From: Neoscytalidium dimidiatum
Lineage: Eukaryota > Ascomycota > Dothideomycetes > Botryosphaeriales > Botryosphaeriaceae
Reading direction: 5' to 3'
Assembly (NCBI GenBank): GCA_037367355.1
Contig: CM074698.1
Span: 3,038,001-3,102,000, forward strand
DNA length: 64,000 bases
Below, in pieces: positions 32,971 to 42,939 of the stretch; within the stretch, counting starts at the first letter, position 1; each line of letters opens with the position of its first letter. The notes beneath the pieces were generated by a model. The model had not been told where the DNA came from. It saw only the letters and a list, made by a program, of their open reading frames with translations, and ran no database searches. The position numbers and the translations under genes are program-made.

Positions 32971-33764
32971 CTACCATGGCAGCTCTTCTCCCTCTCTGTG
33001 CCAGAATTTGCCTGTGTCTTCGATCCCCTTGCTCACCAGCACCTTGTACAGCTTCCCCGCCGCCTCGTCTGGCTCCACCATCCCGGGCAGCCGCCCCAAC
33101 GTTGAAGCCAAGGACGTGTTGACGATTCCCGGATGCAAGATCACAACGACAACACCCTTGTCTTTGAGCTCGATGGATAGGTTCTTACAGATCATGTTCA
33201 GCGCCGTCTTTGATGAGCGGTACGCGTAATTGCCGCCGGAGCTGTTGTCCGCAATGCTACCCACGCGGCTCGACACGTAACCGAGGCGCGGACTGGATGA
33301 CTTGAGGATGTTGGGAAGGAGGGCTTGCGTGAGGAGTAGCGGTCCGAAAGTATTGACGGAGAAGGTTTTATTTAGGGAGTCGAGATTGAGAGTATCGAGG
33401 GAGTCGTGGTCTGCGACCAGGGTTCCTGGGAGCGGCATTTTAGCAATTGCGCTATCGATATTTTGAATCCGTCTGATCTATACCTGCAACATTGAGAAGC
33501 AGGTCGAGTGGCCCGTCACCGTAGTGTTGCTTGAATGAGTTGATGGACTCCTGGGACGTGACATCCATTTGGGACGTTTTGCAACCCAAGCTCTTCAATT
33601 TGTCTCCATAGTTCACATCAACAGCGTGGACGTCGTATCCCTAGGTTCACTCGTCAGCCTCGTGATTCCAGTACGTCAAGACAATCTCATACTTCTTTGA
33701 TGAGGACTTTGGCGAATTCGTGGCCAATGCCGGAGTTGGCACCTGTGACGACAGCGGTAGGCAT
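32971..33764 (-). CDS. Short-chain dehydrogenase/reductase (C-factor-like)
   Basis: Three exons: 33764-33693, 33640-33484 and 33425-32971; 227 aa. The N-terminal cofactor loop is TAVVTGANSGIGHEFAK (TGxxxGIG). The structural NNAG appears as LLLNVAG across intron 2, and the catalytic Tyr-Lys motif is YAYRSSK. An acidic residue follows the second strand (YDVHAVDVNYGD). The compact length and the ISSRVGS-type strand (YVSSRVGSIADNSSGGNY) fit the C-factor/sniffer-type classical SDRs that use NAD(P)(H) on small carbonyls, but the substrate is not predictable. The 3' end lies only 108 nt from the convergent coiled-coil gene. All three exons are required for an intact Rossmann fold, and the phases agree. 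Confidence 0.85.
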
Positions 33765-34696
33765 CTTGCTAAAATGTTAGAAAGGTGTGTTTTCTTTCAT
33801 TCCCTAGCTATCCGGCCTCTTCTACAATATATAGGCTATGGAGTTTGTGAGGCGTGACATTAGCGAGGAGGGGGCTGACAAATGCGCTTATGCGGGGATG
33901 GCGTTCCCCGCTTAATGCTGTAGCAATTTATGCTTTTACATAGTTGGTCACGATTATGGACATCGTTGGCTAGATCTCCTTTCATCCAAGTCTCATAGAT
34001 GGCTTTCTTCAGTGTGATGAGACATGACGAGCGATTACCTTTTCTAGTAAACCGGTAGACAACTCGTGCACGCTTGCATTTGCCCCACCATGTCGATCTC
34101 TCTACTCCAGTTTCGTTATACTTACTATTTTTAAGTTACTTATCCCGGGCATGACTACGGTTCTACCTCCAGCTTTGCTTCTCTCCAGAACAGTGTGCTA
34201 GAGATGGTTTCTAGTAAAATGATGGGTTCCCACAACATGACTCAGGATGACGATGAAGCAAATGCACGATGCACCATTTTAGGCTGCATAGATATTCTGG
34301 CAAGTATTCGAGCCTTGAAGGGAAAGTCCCTCTGCACAGGCCGATAAGCATGAAAGCTTGTGCCTTCTAAATCTTCATCCATCATAGAAGGCTTTCTCAG
34401 CTAGTCACGGCAAATGAACCCCCAATTCACTTAAAATAGAGCTGGGATACGCACGTAACCTCGAATAAGCAATTGGAATGTAATCTGTGTCCAATGGGCT
34501 ACCCGAAATTGCGCGAAAAAAAATGCCTGGAAAGTATTGGAAATGCCGCGGCGTTGCTAGCGGCATATGACGCTAAGTAGCGCCGAGGCACAGGGTTTCT
34601 GATGGGGAGAGCTCAGGAACAACAGAGCTCTCTATCTTCAGCTGCTCTCAACCTTCCTTTCTCTCCATTCCAGCAAGCAAGCCTCATCCCTCGACC
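33765..34696. promoter_or_regulatory. Divergent intergenic region between two SDR genes
   Basis: A 932-nt, rather AT-rich spacer lies between the two divergent dehydrogenase genes. No open frame of note and no RNA gene are recognised. Confidence 0.4.
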
Positions 34697-35857
34697 ATGG
34701 CCGACACACGCAAGACGGTCCTGATAACAGGGTATGGGATCCACTAAATGTCTCTTCTAAAATCGTTAGCTTACACAAATCCTCCGCACAGCTGCTCATC
34801 CGGAATCGGGCATAGCCTGGCAAAAGAATTCCACGCCAAAGGTTCCACTTCCTCCTCTTCGCGCGCGCTCTCGCCGCCGCCCGTCGCATTCCAAGCTGAT
34901 TGATCCCCTCATACTTCTCCCTCAAAAGGCTTGCGCGTCTTCGCCTCCGCCCGCCGCACCGAATCCATCGCCGACCTAGCCGACCTAGGCATCGAGACGG
35001 TTGCGCTCGAAGTCGACAAACCCGATCGAATCCGCGAACTGCGCCGCGAGATTGAGGAGCTCACGGGTGGCAAGCTGGACTACCTGGTCAACAATGCCGG
35101 GCGAAACTACACTGTGCCCGCCCTCGACGTCGATTTCGACGAGGTGCAGCAGACGTTCGAGGTTAACGTGTTTTCGGTCATGCGCATGTGCAAGGAGTTT
35201 GCGCCGCTGTTGATTGAGGCGAAGGGCACCATAGTGCAGATTGGCAGTTTGGCGGGTGTTATGTGAGTGCGCACAGAAATTCTTTGGGACTGCTAGAGAG
35301 TGCATACTGACGGATTGCTAGGCCCTACGTCTTCGGGAGTAAGTCACATACATTTCAGGGAGCGGAACACTGTGCTGACCTCCAATAAGGCGTCTACAAC
35401 GCATCGAAGGCTGCACTGCACCAGTACAGCAACACTCTCCGCGTCGAGTTGTCACCCTTCGGCGTCCGTGTCGTCACGATCGTAACCGGCGGTATTAAAT
35501 CCAATATTGCACGGACCGACCGCCAGCTTCCAGAAGATTCGTACTACCTTCCGCTCAATGAGGAATACCAGAGGCGTCTGAAGCACAGTCAGGAGGGTGC
35601 TATGCCAAGCGATGACTACGCAAAGAGTGTGGTCTCGAAGGTTCTGAAGCCCAACCCGCCGAAGTGGGTATGGGAGGGCAATAAGTCTTGGGTCGTTTGG
35701 TTCCTCAGCACGTTCCTTCCAAAGAGTATCATGGTGCGTATCACTTTGTGCCGAAACCTTAAGAAGACTGTTGACGATTCTTCAGGACGCTGTGTTTTTC
35801 CGCATGTTCCATCTCTGGAAACTAATTGGAACTACAAGGGCCAAGAAGACCTTGTGA
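34697..35857 (+). CDS. AYR1: Ayr1-like short-chain dehydrogenase (1-acyldihydroxyacetone-phosphate reductase family)
   Basis: Six exons: 34697-34731, 34792-34841, 34929-35262, 35322-35338, 35390-35733 and 35786-35857; 283 aa. Exon 4 is only 17 nt. The cofactor loop is VLITGCSSGIGHSLAKEF (split by intron 1), then FASARRTES for NADPH preference, LDYLVNNAGRNYTVPALDVD, and the catalytic VYNASKAALHQYSNTLRVEL. The C-terminus carries a hydrophobic segment (KSWVVWFLSTFLPKSIM), consistent with the membrane or lipid-droplet attachment seen in Ayr1. Family knowledge: Ayr1 reduces 1-acyl-DHAP to lysophosphatidate using NADPH at the ER and lipid droplets, and also has lipase activity in yeast. The exact substrate here is inferred from family resemblance. 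All five introns agree in phase. Confidence 0.85.
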
Positions 35858-36052
35858 GAGGACCGTGCGTTTTATCTTTCTGTTTTTTGTCTGCATCGTT
35901 GCACAATATCCGCTGCTTGGGAAGATTTGGTACATAAAATGGGAATCAAAGGAACTATGAAACCGGTTGTCTTTATTTCAGGCCTCGTTGGATACTTTCA
36001 AGTCCGAGGACAGACGTGCGATGCGGAACTATATCCCAGATGAACCTCCACA

Positions 36053-36955
36053 TTACTCTCTACTACTACCCAAGAGCCGCTTATACCAGTTACCCAATTC
36101 TACATCCTCTTCAAAGTTGGTATACGGCTTTCCCACTACCTTTCCCCTACTGTCGAACTTCACGCCCTCCTCGGCGAGGAGTTTCTTCTTTTTGGCAGCG
36201 TGCTTTCCTTCATCACCCCAGTCGCCGCAGAACCCACCGATGCGTCCGTCATGCGCCAAGACTCTGTGACAGGGAACAGTAGGTGCGAAGGGGTTGTTGC
36301 GCATAGCGTTTCCGATGGCTCTGGCACTGCATTTATGATGATGGGTCGTGATATATGAACTCATGGCGCCGTATGTGCTGTATCGCCCACGAGGGATGTA
36401 TGTCAATAGGATCAGGGCAAACTGTCTGAATGGTGTAAGGCCCTTGGATGAGGCTATAGTGTCCCTTGCCTTTACAAGTTCTGGAGAGTGCGGATCGTGT
36501 TTGACCTTTGGAGCGCCACTGAAGAAGTGATTTCGAATATCGCCGTCGCCTGAATCCTTCCTCTGTCTCTTTAGCGGACTTGAGGTCTGGTTGGTCTGCG
36601 AATCGTTGCGCTTCCTCTTTGGGCCTTCCTTTCCCCGTAGCTCGCGACTGCGCTGGTTCAGGTCGTCAAGGCTCGCTTCCCCGGACGCGATCTTGCGCCC
36701 TAGCTCCAGGGCTGCTCTGAATTGTGCCTCGGACATATTCCTTGTGGCCGGAGCGCGCACGCACTCGGTCCAGGGTTTATCTTTCCCCACGGCGTTGTCT
36801 AGAATGATGCGAGCGAAGCAGTGATCGAGGTAGACGGGCCATTTGGGCTGGACATTGTTGCGTGCCTTCGCCAGGCGGGGAAGCTCGTCTTTGTAGAGAG
36901 CGGACCACTGCTCCTGAAGATCATTCAGGCCTCCAGGGGCAGCGGTGGGCGACAT
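36053..36955 (-). CDS. MGT1: O6-alkylguanine-DNA alkyltransferase with N-terminal extension
   Basis: Single exon, 300 aa. Residues about 170-285 form the DNA-binding and active-site domain: FRQFALILLTYIPRGRYSTY, YGAMSSYITTHHHKCSARA, IGNAMRNNPFAPTVPCHRVL (active-site PCHR) and DGRIGGFCGDW. The Cys of PCHRV accepts the alkyl group from O6-alkylguanine in a suicide reaction. Residues 1-110 are an extra, probably helical region (for example QWSALYKDELPRLAKARNN, KWPVYLDHCFARIILDNAVG, FRAALELGRKIASGEASLDD) that is not part of the bacterial or yeast Mgt1 core. A basic linker resembling a nuclear localisation signal (KRKRNDSQTNQTSSPLKRQR) joins the two. The extension may guide binding partners or substrate choice; its role is unknown. 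The gene is convergent with the Ayr1-like gene. Confidence 0.9.
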   Translation of the reverse strand: MSPTAAPGGLNDLQEQWSALYKDELPRLAKARNNVQPKWPVYLDHCFARIILDNAVGKDKPWTECVRAPATRNMSEAQFRAALELGRKIASGEASLDDLNQRSRELRGKEGPKRKRNDSQTNQTSSPLKRQRKDSGDGDIRNHFFSGAPKVKHDPHSPELVKARDTIASSKGLTPFRQFALILLTYIPRGRYSTYGAMSSYITTHHHKCSARAIGNAMRNNPFAPTVPCHRVLAHDGRIGGFCGDWGDEGKHAAKKKKLLAEEGVKFDSRGKVVGKPYTNFEEDVELGNWYKRLLGSSRE

Positions 36956-37108
36956 TGGTCAGAATATGATTGTTGGGATGCGGTGTGAGATGCAGCGTGA
37001 CAGTGGCGCGCGTAGTGCGCATGCAGGCAGGCGCGCGATGGGATGGATGACGCGCACTGCTAGCTGCGGCGGGTCATGAGAATGACTCGCTAGAGCTCCC
37101 ATTTCTAA

Positions 37109-37139
<31 letters not shown>

Positions 37140-37747
37140 GCTTCCCCGGTCAATCCACCGCCTGCGGCCCGAACTCCACCCACCGCTAATGCTTCCGTGA
37201 TCTATTCGCATTGCTGTGGAAGATATGGATCGTCTCGCATGTGATCGCTTTTGGCCGTGCCGGGATAGCGCCCTGCTAACCTCACTATGATCATCAGCTT
37301 TGTCTGTTGCTGTTTGTCAAGGTTATGCCGCCAAGCTCCCGGACACTGAGTCTAAGCAGCTAACTAGCGTGGAGCAATCAGTTCACGGTGTGTGGATGGC
37401 CACCGCTTCCTCATTGTTGCAATGGCCTCGCGCGTGCCAGCAGCTTCAAGGAACGAATGTGACACAGCGCATGCGTTCTGCCAGGGATGACTGTCATCAC
37501 AATGAACGTTGTAACTATTTCCCACGAAGATCTTCTAGGAAAAAAAAAAAAAAATACCTGGCGCCGCTTTGAGGCACCAGCGTCTTGGGAAAGTAGCCTG
37601 TACATATTCACCGCACCTTTATCGGTGCTAAAAGCGGGCTCCCCGGCGACTTCGCCCTGGCTCATAAACTCTGACCATTTAGCCTTTCTCCCTCCCCGTT
37701 TTTAATTCAACTTTACCCTCCATCTGCGACACAACACCCTCAACGTC
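36956..37747. promoter_or_regulatory. Divergent intergenic region with CT microsatellite
   Basis: The 792-nt spacer lies between the divergent MGT1 and ammonia-lyase genes. It contains a CT dinucleotide tract at 37109-37136 and a run of A at about 37539-37553. The last 60 nt before the lyase start are CT/CA-rich, like a fungal leader. Confidence 0.5.
37109..37136. repeat. (CT)n microsatellite, about 14 units
   Basis: A near-perfect CT dinucleotide tract upstream of MGT1 (GA on the coding strand). Such tracts commonly exclude nucleosomes in fungal promoters; that role is inferred. Confidence 0.85.
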
Positions 37748-39928
37748 ATGGGCGACGTCAGGTTGCTGGAACATACACCGACGGCTGCACATGCTCGTAA
37801 AACATACGACTCCTGGGCGAAGGTGCAGAGAACTCAGGAACGGTCTACTGTTGAGCTTGATGGCGAATCGCTCGGGGTTGACGACCTTGTCGCCGTTGCT
37901 AGGTACGGCTTGAAACCTGTGCTCCAGAAGACGTCCCAGCTAGTTGCGAGGATCGAGCAAAGCGTAGACATGCTACGACGGCACCTTGACAGGGGCGACC
38001 TCGTCTACGGTAAGCTAATCATGTTCGAAGCATGCCCGGCAATGAGATGTGCTAAAGACATACCAGGCGTGAACACCGGCTATGGCGGCAGTGCGGATAC
38101 TCGCACTAACGACGTCTTCTCTCTCCAACTCGCTTTGATTCAGCATCAGCAATCTGGCGTCCTCTCCAGCCACGAGACCTTCCGGGGACAACAGCAGAGT
38201 ACTCTTGGCACTGACGACTACGGAAACCTATCAATGCCTACTTCCTGGGTGAAGGGTCTGATGCTGCAACGCGTCAACAGCATCGTGCGTGGTCATTCGG
38301 CAGTCTCGCTCCCCATAATCGAGGCTATCATGGCGCTGCTGGAACACGACATCACACCCGTCATACCAATTCGTGGTAGTATTTCCGCCTCCGGAGACTT
38401 GCAGCCACTTTCATATGTCGCCGGCGCTATTCAGGGAAGCCCCGATATCTCTGTACGAGTCGGAACACCTCCTGCAATAATGCCTGCCAGCGAGGCATTG
38501 CGGTCCCATGATCTCCAACCGGTCGTTCTTGCTGCTAAAGAGGGCCTTGGCCTGCTGAACGGCACGTCCGCTTCTAGTTCTGTCGCATCGCTAGCTATCT
38601 ACGAGGCCAATCACCTCGCAATTCTCACGCAGGCCCTTACTGCAATGGCCGTAGAGGCTCTCAAGGGTACTGCTGAGTCATTCAGTCCGTTCATTGCCAG
38701 CGTTAGACCACATGTAGGACAAATCGAAGCTGCAGCTAATATCTACGGTTTCCTTCAAGGATCTCGGCTATCTTCTGGTCTTGATGGGAAGAAGGATATG
38801 CCCATGGCGGGACTTTGTCAGGACCGCTACCCTCTGCGGACATCATCTCAGTGGATAGGACCCCAACTAGAAGACCTGGACCTCGCATTGAAACAAGTCA
38901 CAGTCGAGCTGAACTCAACAACCGACAATCCACTGATGGATGTTCAAAACGACCTGATTCACCACGGCGGCAACTTCCAAGCTGCCTCCATCACCTCTGC
39001 CATGGAGAAAACCCGCACTGCCATCCAGATGCTCGGGAAGCTCGTGTTCGCCCAAGGCGTGGAACTTCTCAACTCAAGCCTCAACAAAGGCCTACCCCCG
39101 AATCTTTCCGCCGACGATCCGAGCTTGAGCTTCACCTGCAAGGGAATCGACATCAACCTCGCCGCCTACATGTCCGAGCTCGCCTACCTCGCCAACCCCG
39201 TCAGCAGCCACGTGCAGAGCGCCGAAGTGCACAACCAGGCCGTCAACTCGGTCGCCCTAATCTCAGCGCGCTACACCCTGCAGAGCGTCGAGGTGCTCGG
39301 CCAGATGTGCGCTGCGTACCTCTACGCTCTCTGCCAGGCTCTCGACCTCCGCGTCTTACAGTTCGAGTTTCTGACCAAAGCCAAAACGAGATTCGAGGCC
39401 ATCTTCAGCGGAGCTTTCAGTCGCGTGTGTCCAGACGAGGGCGACGGAAATGATCAGGATTCAGTCTTCGAAGATGTCTGGAGCGCTCTCTTGGATAAGT
39501 GGAACGCGTCCACCAACGAGGACCTCGTCCCTCGCGCGCGGAATGCTGCCCGCACGGCTGCGATGACCTTCCTGTACCGGATGCCGAATTCTTCAGAGGA
39601 AGCTCGCGCGCTGGAAAGGGAGACTGCGGAGGTGCTGCAGGAGTACGAGACGTTGCGCGATCAGATGTTTTCGGGTTATCTGGACGTTACGCCGACGTAT
39701 CTCGGGCAGGCGGCGAGGAAGGTGTATTGTTTCGTGCGGAGGGAGCTGGGCGTGCCGTTTCATAAGGGTTTGGTGGATTCGCCGGAATTTAAAGGGAAGG
39801 GTGTAGGAGAGGAGGAGAGGAGGGAGAAGAGGACGATTGGGAGCTGGGTCAGTGTGATTTATGAGGCGTTGAGAACTGGGAGACTGTATAGGCCGGTTAT
39901 GGAGGCATTGGCGGAGAATGGTGTCTAA
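37748..39928 (+). CDS. PAL: Phenylalanine ammonia-lyase (aromatic amino acid lyase, MIO family)
   Basis: The frame is open over 726 codons, but 38010-38066 is best read as a 57-nt in-frame intron (GTAAGC donor, GCTAAA branch, ACCAG acceptor). Removing it restores LVYG-VNTGYGGSADTRT and gives 707 aa, a normal fungal PAL length. The MIO cofactor triplet Ala-Ser-Gly lies in SISASGDLQPLSY. Other family blocks are GLLNGTSASSSVASLA, QDRYPLRTSSQWIGPQ, NSTTDNPLMDV and HHGGNFQAASIT. The substrate-selectivity pair reads His-Gln (LIQHQQSGVL), as in fungal PALs that accept Phe and some Tyr. The enzyme deaminates Phe to trans-cinnamate and ammonia in the cytosol. In this window no dedicated cinnamate pathway gene is adjacent. 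It stands alone between MGT1 and a zinc-finger gene. Confidence 0.93.
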   Translation: MGDVRLLEHTPTAAHARKTYDSWAKVQRTQERSTVELDGESLGVDDLVAVARYGLKPVLQKTSQLVARIEQSVDMLRRHLDRGDLVYGKLIMFEACPAMRCAKDIPGVNTGYGGSADTRTNDVFSLQLALIQHQQSGVLSSHETFRGQQQSTLGTDDYGNLSMPTSWVKGLMLQRVNSIVRGHSAVSLPIIEAIMALLEHDITPVIPIRGSISASGDLQPLSYVAGAIQGSPDISVRVGTPPAIMPASEALRSHDLQPVVLAAKEGLGLLNGTSASSSVASLAIYEANHLAILTQALTAMAVEALKGTAESFSPFIASVRPHVGQIEAAANIYGFLQGSRLSSGLDGKKDMPMAGLCQDRYPLRTSSQWIGPQLEDLDLALKQVTVELNSTTDNPLMDVQNDLIHHGGNFQAASITSAMEKTRTAIQMLGKLVFAQGVELLNSSLNKGLPPNLSADDPSLSFTCKGIDINLAAYMSELAYLANPVSSHVQSAEVHNQAVNSVALISARYTLQSVEVLGQMCAAYLYALCQALDLRVLQFEFLTKAKTRFEAIFSGAFSRVCPDEGDGNDQDSVFEDVWSALLDKWNASTNEDLVPRARNAARTAAMTFLYRMPNSSEEARALERETAEVLQEYETLRDQMFSGYLDVTPTYLGQAARKVYCFVRRELGVPFHKGLVDSPEFKGKGVGEEERREKRTIGSWVSVIYEALRTGRLYRPVMEALAENGV

Positions 39929-40606
39929 AGAGCTGCAGTGAGGCGCTGAATTATAACACTTTTTGGGATTTCAGCTGAACTCGCAAGAGTAAAGCTGAAA
40001 TAAATAGCCGGTTTTTGAAGGATTGAGACAAATGAGAAGTTCGACATTAGCCTCAGCTGATTGCAATAGTAGTGTAGCTAGAATATTGTGCTAGCATGTG
40101 TATTAAGTATTCCTCTTAAATCCATATATTCTTCCTTCCTAAGGGTCGCTATCATCGCCACCAAATTCGCAAAATTGCGAAAGTAGATAACAAATCTAAC
40201 GGCCTGTTCTGGTAGGGCACTTTACCTTGTACACCACAAATTTCTTGTTAGAGAGTATGGGGTCCCTAGGACCTCGCTGGAATTAGTGCGGCGTCGGAAT
40301 TTCTTAGTTTGACACTTCTGTCTGCATGCCACGTTTCGGTAAATCTCTATTCGCTGTTAGTATTACCGCCACCTGAGACATCCAGGGAAGTCGTGGCACC
40401 ATTCCTATTTAGTATACTGCAAGCTCCCGAATAGAAAATCATATCGTACAAATGGTAGACAGCTTGTGGTCCTCCATAACTAAAGAAAAGCGTCTCGCAC
40501 TCACCCGCCCTGTCGCAGATTTTCTCCCTGCCCTTCCTCAGCCTTACCTCATTTGAAGTCTATAGATTGGAAAATTTCCAAAACAAACTATTCCTCTGAC
40601 TTGCCC
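39929..40606. other. Intergenic region
   Basis: These 678 nt, mostly AT-rich, lie between the lyase stop and the ATG of the zinc-finger gene. The frame of the latter is open for 18 codons before 40607, but only from a TTG. No other feature is seen. Confidence 0.4.
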
Positions 40607-41296
40607 ATGCCACCCGGAGTCCACTGGTGTCCATTCTGCGACGAAAGGACATACAAGAGCGCAGGGTACCTGGCAAATCACATCGAGGAAAAACATGAAC
40701 CTCAGAAGCAGTACAGCTGCAACGAATGCGGCAAGTCATGGAACCTTCCACTCGGACGATCTCGCCACCTTAACAAGTCTAGCTGTTCCGGCCAAAGATT
40801 CGAGTCCGCCTTCCCTGCGGATAACAAAAGATATTATGCCTGTGGCATTTGCGCCGCAGTATTCGATGATTTTGGACTCCGCCACGATCACCTTGTCAGT
40901 CACCAGCTAAGCGGGATTGTTAAAGCGGCCTGGTCGAAAGACACCCAAATGCTCGGTCTCCTTTCCCATGACACTATCTCAGGTAGCTGGCTAGCCTTGT
41001 CCATGTCCAGATACGAGCCAACGGAACTGAGGGCGCTGTCGTGGAACTGGAACGATGGTAGAGTCACCGATGCTTTCAAAGCTCTCGAGCATGGACGTTT
41101 CAGCAATGGTCACGAGCTTCAACGTATTTTGCATGTTGTTCTCTCAACTTCGATGACTTCTGTTGCACAGGAATCTGATAAGTACGATATTTGGCTTTCT
41201 GAGGAAAAAGCACTGATGCTGATCTCGAGTAAGTGGCTACATGTTCAGCCCTCCAATGGTTCCAGATTTTGGCGATGGCGGCAACTGGGATTTTGA
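40607..41296 (+). CDS. C2H2-type zinc-finger protein, putative transcription factor
   Basis: ATG at 40607 (MPPGVHWCPFCDER). Three zinc fingers are visible: CPFCDERTYKSAGYLANHIE...H (C2H2), CNECGKSWNLPLGRSRHL..SSC (a C2HC variant) and CGICAAVFDDFGLRHDHLVS.H (C2H2). Residues about 100-210 are helical with no known domain. As an unspliced frame the protein has 229 aa and ends WRWRQLGF. A GTAAGT at 41230 followed by CCAG 37 nt later would instead yield the C-terminus FGDGGNWDFE; 37 nt is short for an intron, so both versions remain open. It is probably a nuclear DNA-binding regulator; the target is unknown. It lies downstream of, and on the same strand as, the ammonia-lyase. Confidence 0.65.
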   Translation: MPPGVHWCPFCDERTYKSAGYLANHIEEKHEPQKQYSCNECGKSWNLPLGRSRHLNKSSCSGQRFESAFPADNKRYYACGICAAVFDDFGLRHDHLVSHQLSGIVKAAWSKDTQMLGLLSHDTISGSWLALSMSRYEPTELRALSWNWNDGRVTDAFKALEHGRFSNGHELQRILHVVLSTSMTSVAQESDKYDIWLSEEKALMLISSKWLHVQPSNGSRFWRWRQLGF

Positions 41297-41875
41297 GTAA
41301 AAGCTTTTTCATCCCGAACAGAAACTGCGGAGAGTATTTGACATTCTCTGCTATACGACAAGGGTTTTGCATATTATTAATCAATGCATCACTATTTGTT
41401 TCACAGCATCTTTACCGTGTTCGTTCTGACTGTAGCTCTCCTGGTCGCAATTCAACCTCGACTTTCAACCTCTACTCCTTGCTTCAACCGCATAGTTTGA
41501 AACGTAAAACAGTAAAATTTCCGGATGAAGCTCCTTCGTATTCGCTGCTATTAGGAACATCATCCGTCAAACCCGAACTACGAAAGCACGATCCTCTCTC
41601 AGAAGATCCCCCCGGTTTCACCGCTGTATAGGCCATCTTGGCAGCTCAGGCCCCCAGGCGCCTTGTAGCCCGCAAGCTTGGCTCTCCTATATAAAACCAA
41701 TCGATCTTGTTTCCTTCGCCAGATACCGTTTCATTCACTGCTGCAACGGGAAACTAATTCAATTATCCATAAAAGGTACCACCCTTCACACCGATGCTTT
41801 CATCAGCCCCGCCTGGCACCCGCAGCAGAACCCTGCGTCGGCTTCAAGTCTTCATAAACAAGCACACCAACCAAT
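41297..41875. promoter_or_regulatory. Intergenic region, promoter of the secreted-protein gene
   Basis: The 579-nt spacer has a likely TATA-like CTATATAAAAC at about 41687-41697, some 180 nt before the start of the small secreted protein gene. The leader is CA/CT-rich. Nothing else is recognised. Confidence 0.45.
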
Positions 41876-42188
41876 ATGCGCTTCGCCAACACTCTACTCT
41901 TTGGCGCCCTCCTCGCCCTCGGCGTGTCCGCCCAGCAGCTTCCTGATTCTTGCGTTGTGAGTTACCAATTGAGCAACCCCCTCCTTTATCCGACAGATCC
42001 CATACACTCAGGACCGCCTGCTAACCGCGGATGCTCTCCCACACCAGCCCTGCTGTACCGCCTGCAAGCAAGACTTCCAGCCCGGCAGCGAGGAGCGCAC
42101 CAACTGCCATGCGCTGTGTGATTCATACCAGTGCGGCGGATACCCTGGCAACTGTGAGGCGTTGGAGGCAGATGGCCAGTTGAACTAA
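41876..42188 (+). CDS. Small secreted cysteine-rich protein (effector-like)
   Basis: Two exons: 41876-41956 and 42048-42188, joined across a 91-nt intron (GTGAGT donor, GCTAACC branch, ACCAG acceptor); 73 aa. Residues 1-19 are a clear signal peptide (MRFANTLLFGALLALGVSA). The mature chain of about 54 residues has eight Cys: one before the intron in LPDSCV, then PCCTACKQD, NCHALCDSYQCGGY and PGNCEALE. The mature protein is mildly acidic and has no membrane segment. Eight-Cys small secreted proteins in plant- or host-associated fungi include effectors and cell-surface proteins, but the spacing here does not fit hydrophobins (no regular paired CC at both ends) or CFEM. A TATA-like site upstream suggests regulated expression. 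Role unknown. Confidence 0.78.
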
Positions 42189-42939
42189 TGTGCCGGCAGA
42201 AGAAGAGAGACTTGCGTTGTAAATATGTTCAGGACTAAGACTTCACGAGGCTAGTACGTCAACGGGAATGCAAGAAGGAGAGGGAATCAATTAATATGAC
42301 TGATGTAACAACTACTTGAACTGAAGTTGGCGATGCACATGGCTCACATGCAATTGGGGATCGAGAAAGGTGAACAATGAAGTGTTGAGAACAGCGTCTC
42401 ACGGCGAAGTGCGAATAGGGGAAAAAAAAAAAAGAAAAACCTACTCCAAGCCATGCATGCACGTGCATAAGGGGTCGGGTATGCTATCCGGGCGGCTCTG
42501 CAGTAAGGCATGCTTGAATCAGACTGATTCGGATCGGGTGGCCCAACAGCTCCCGCTCCTTGGCTCTGGGCAAGAGAAACAACTGGTCACGGTGGCGAGT
42601 CATTCGAGCAGAGCGAACACCTTGAGATGACCTGGATTGGTGAAAGATCCCGGATCAGGCGCGTTGATACGAAAACACAAATTTTCTGTAGTCAGTTCAC
42701 GCGAGAGATGGTGTCGGAGCGCATTAGTACGAACGCGGAACATGTGGGTGACGTACCACAGTGTGACCGCTCCCGTATAGCAACCTCAAACTAAATGATA
42801 TTGGTTTAACGTTTATTCCATTTACACGCCGAATAGAGTAGTACATACTAACCTTTGAAAAACGCCGAGGTCTACATCAGACCCATCAAGAATGTCTTAA
42901 TCAACCCTGCGACCAAGTGAGTCTTTGAAAACCGTCCGT
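42189..42939. other. Convergent intergenic region
   Basis: These 751 nt between the small secreted protein gene and the 3' end of SNU66 have only shadow frames and an A-run near 42421-42433. Two 3' UTRs are presumed. Confidence 0.4.
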
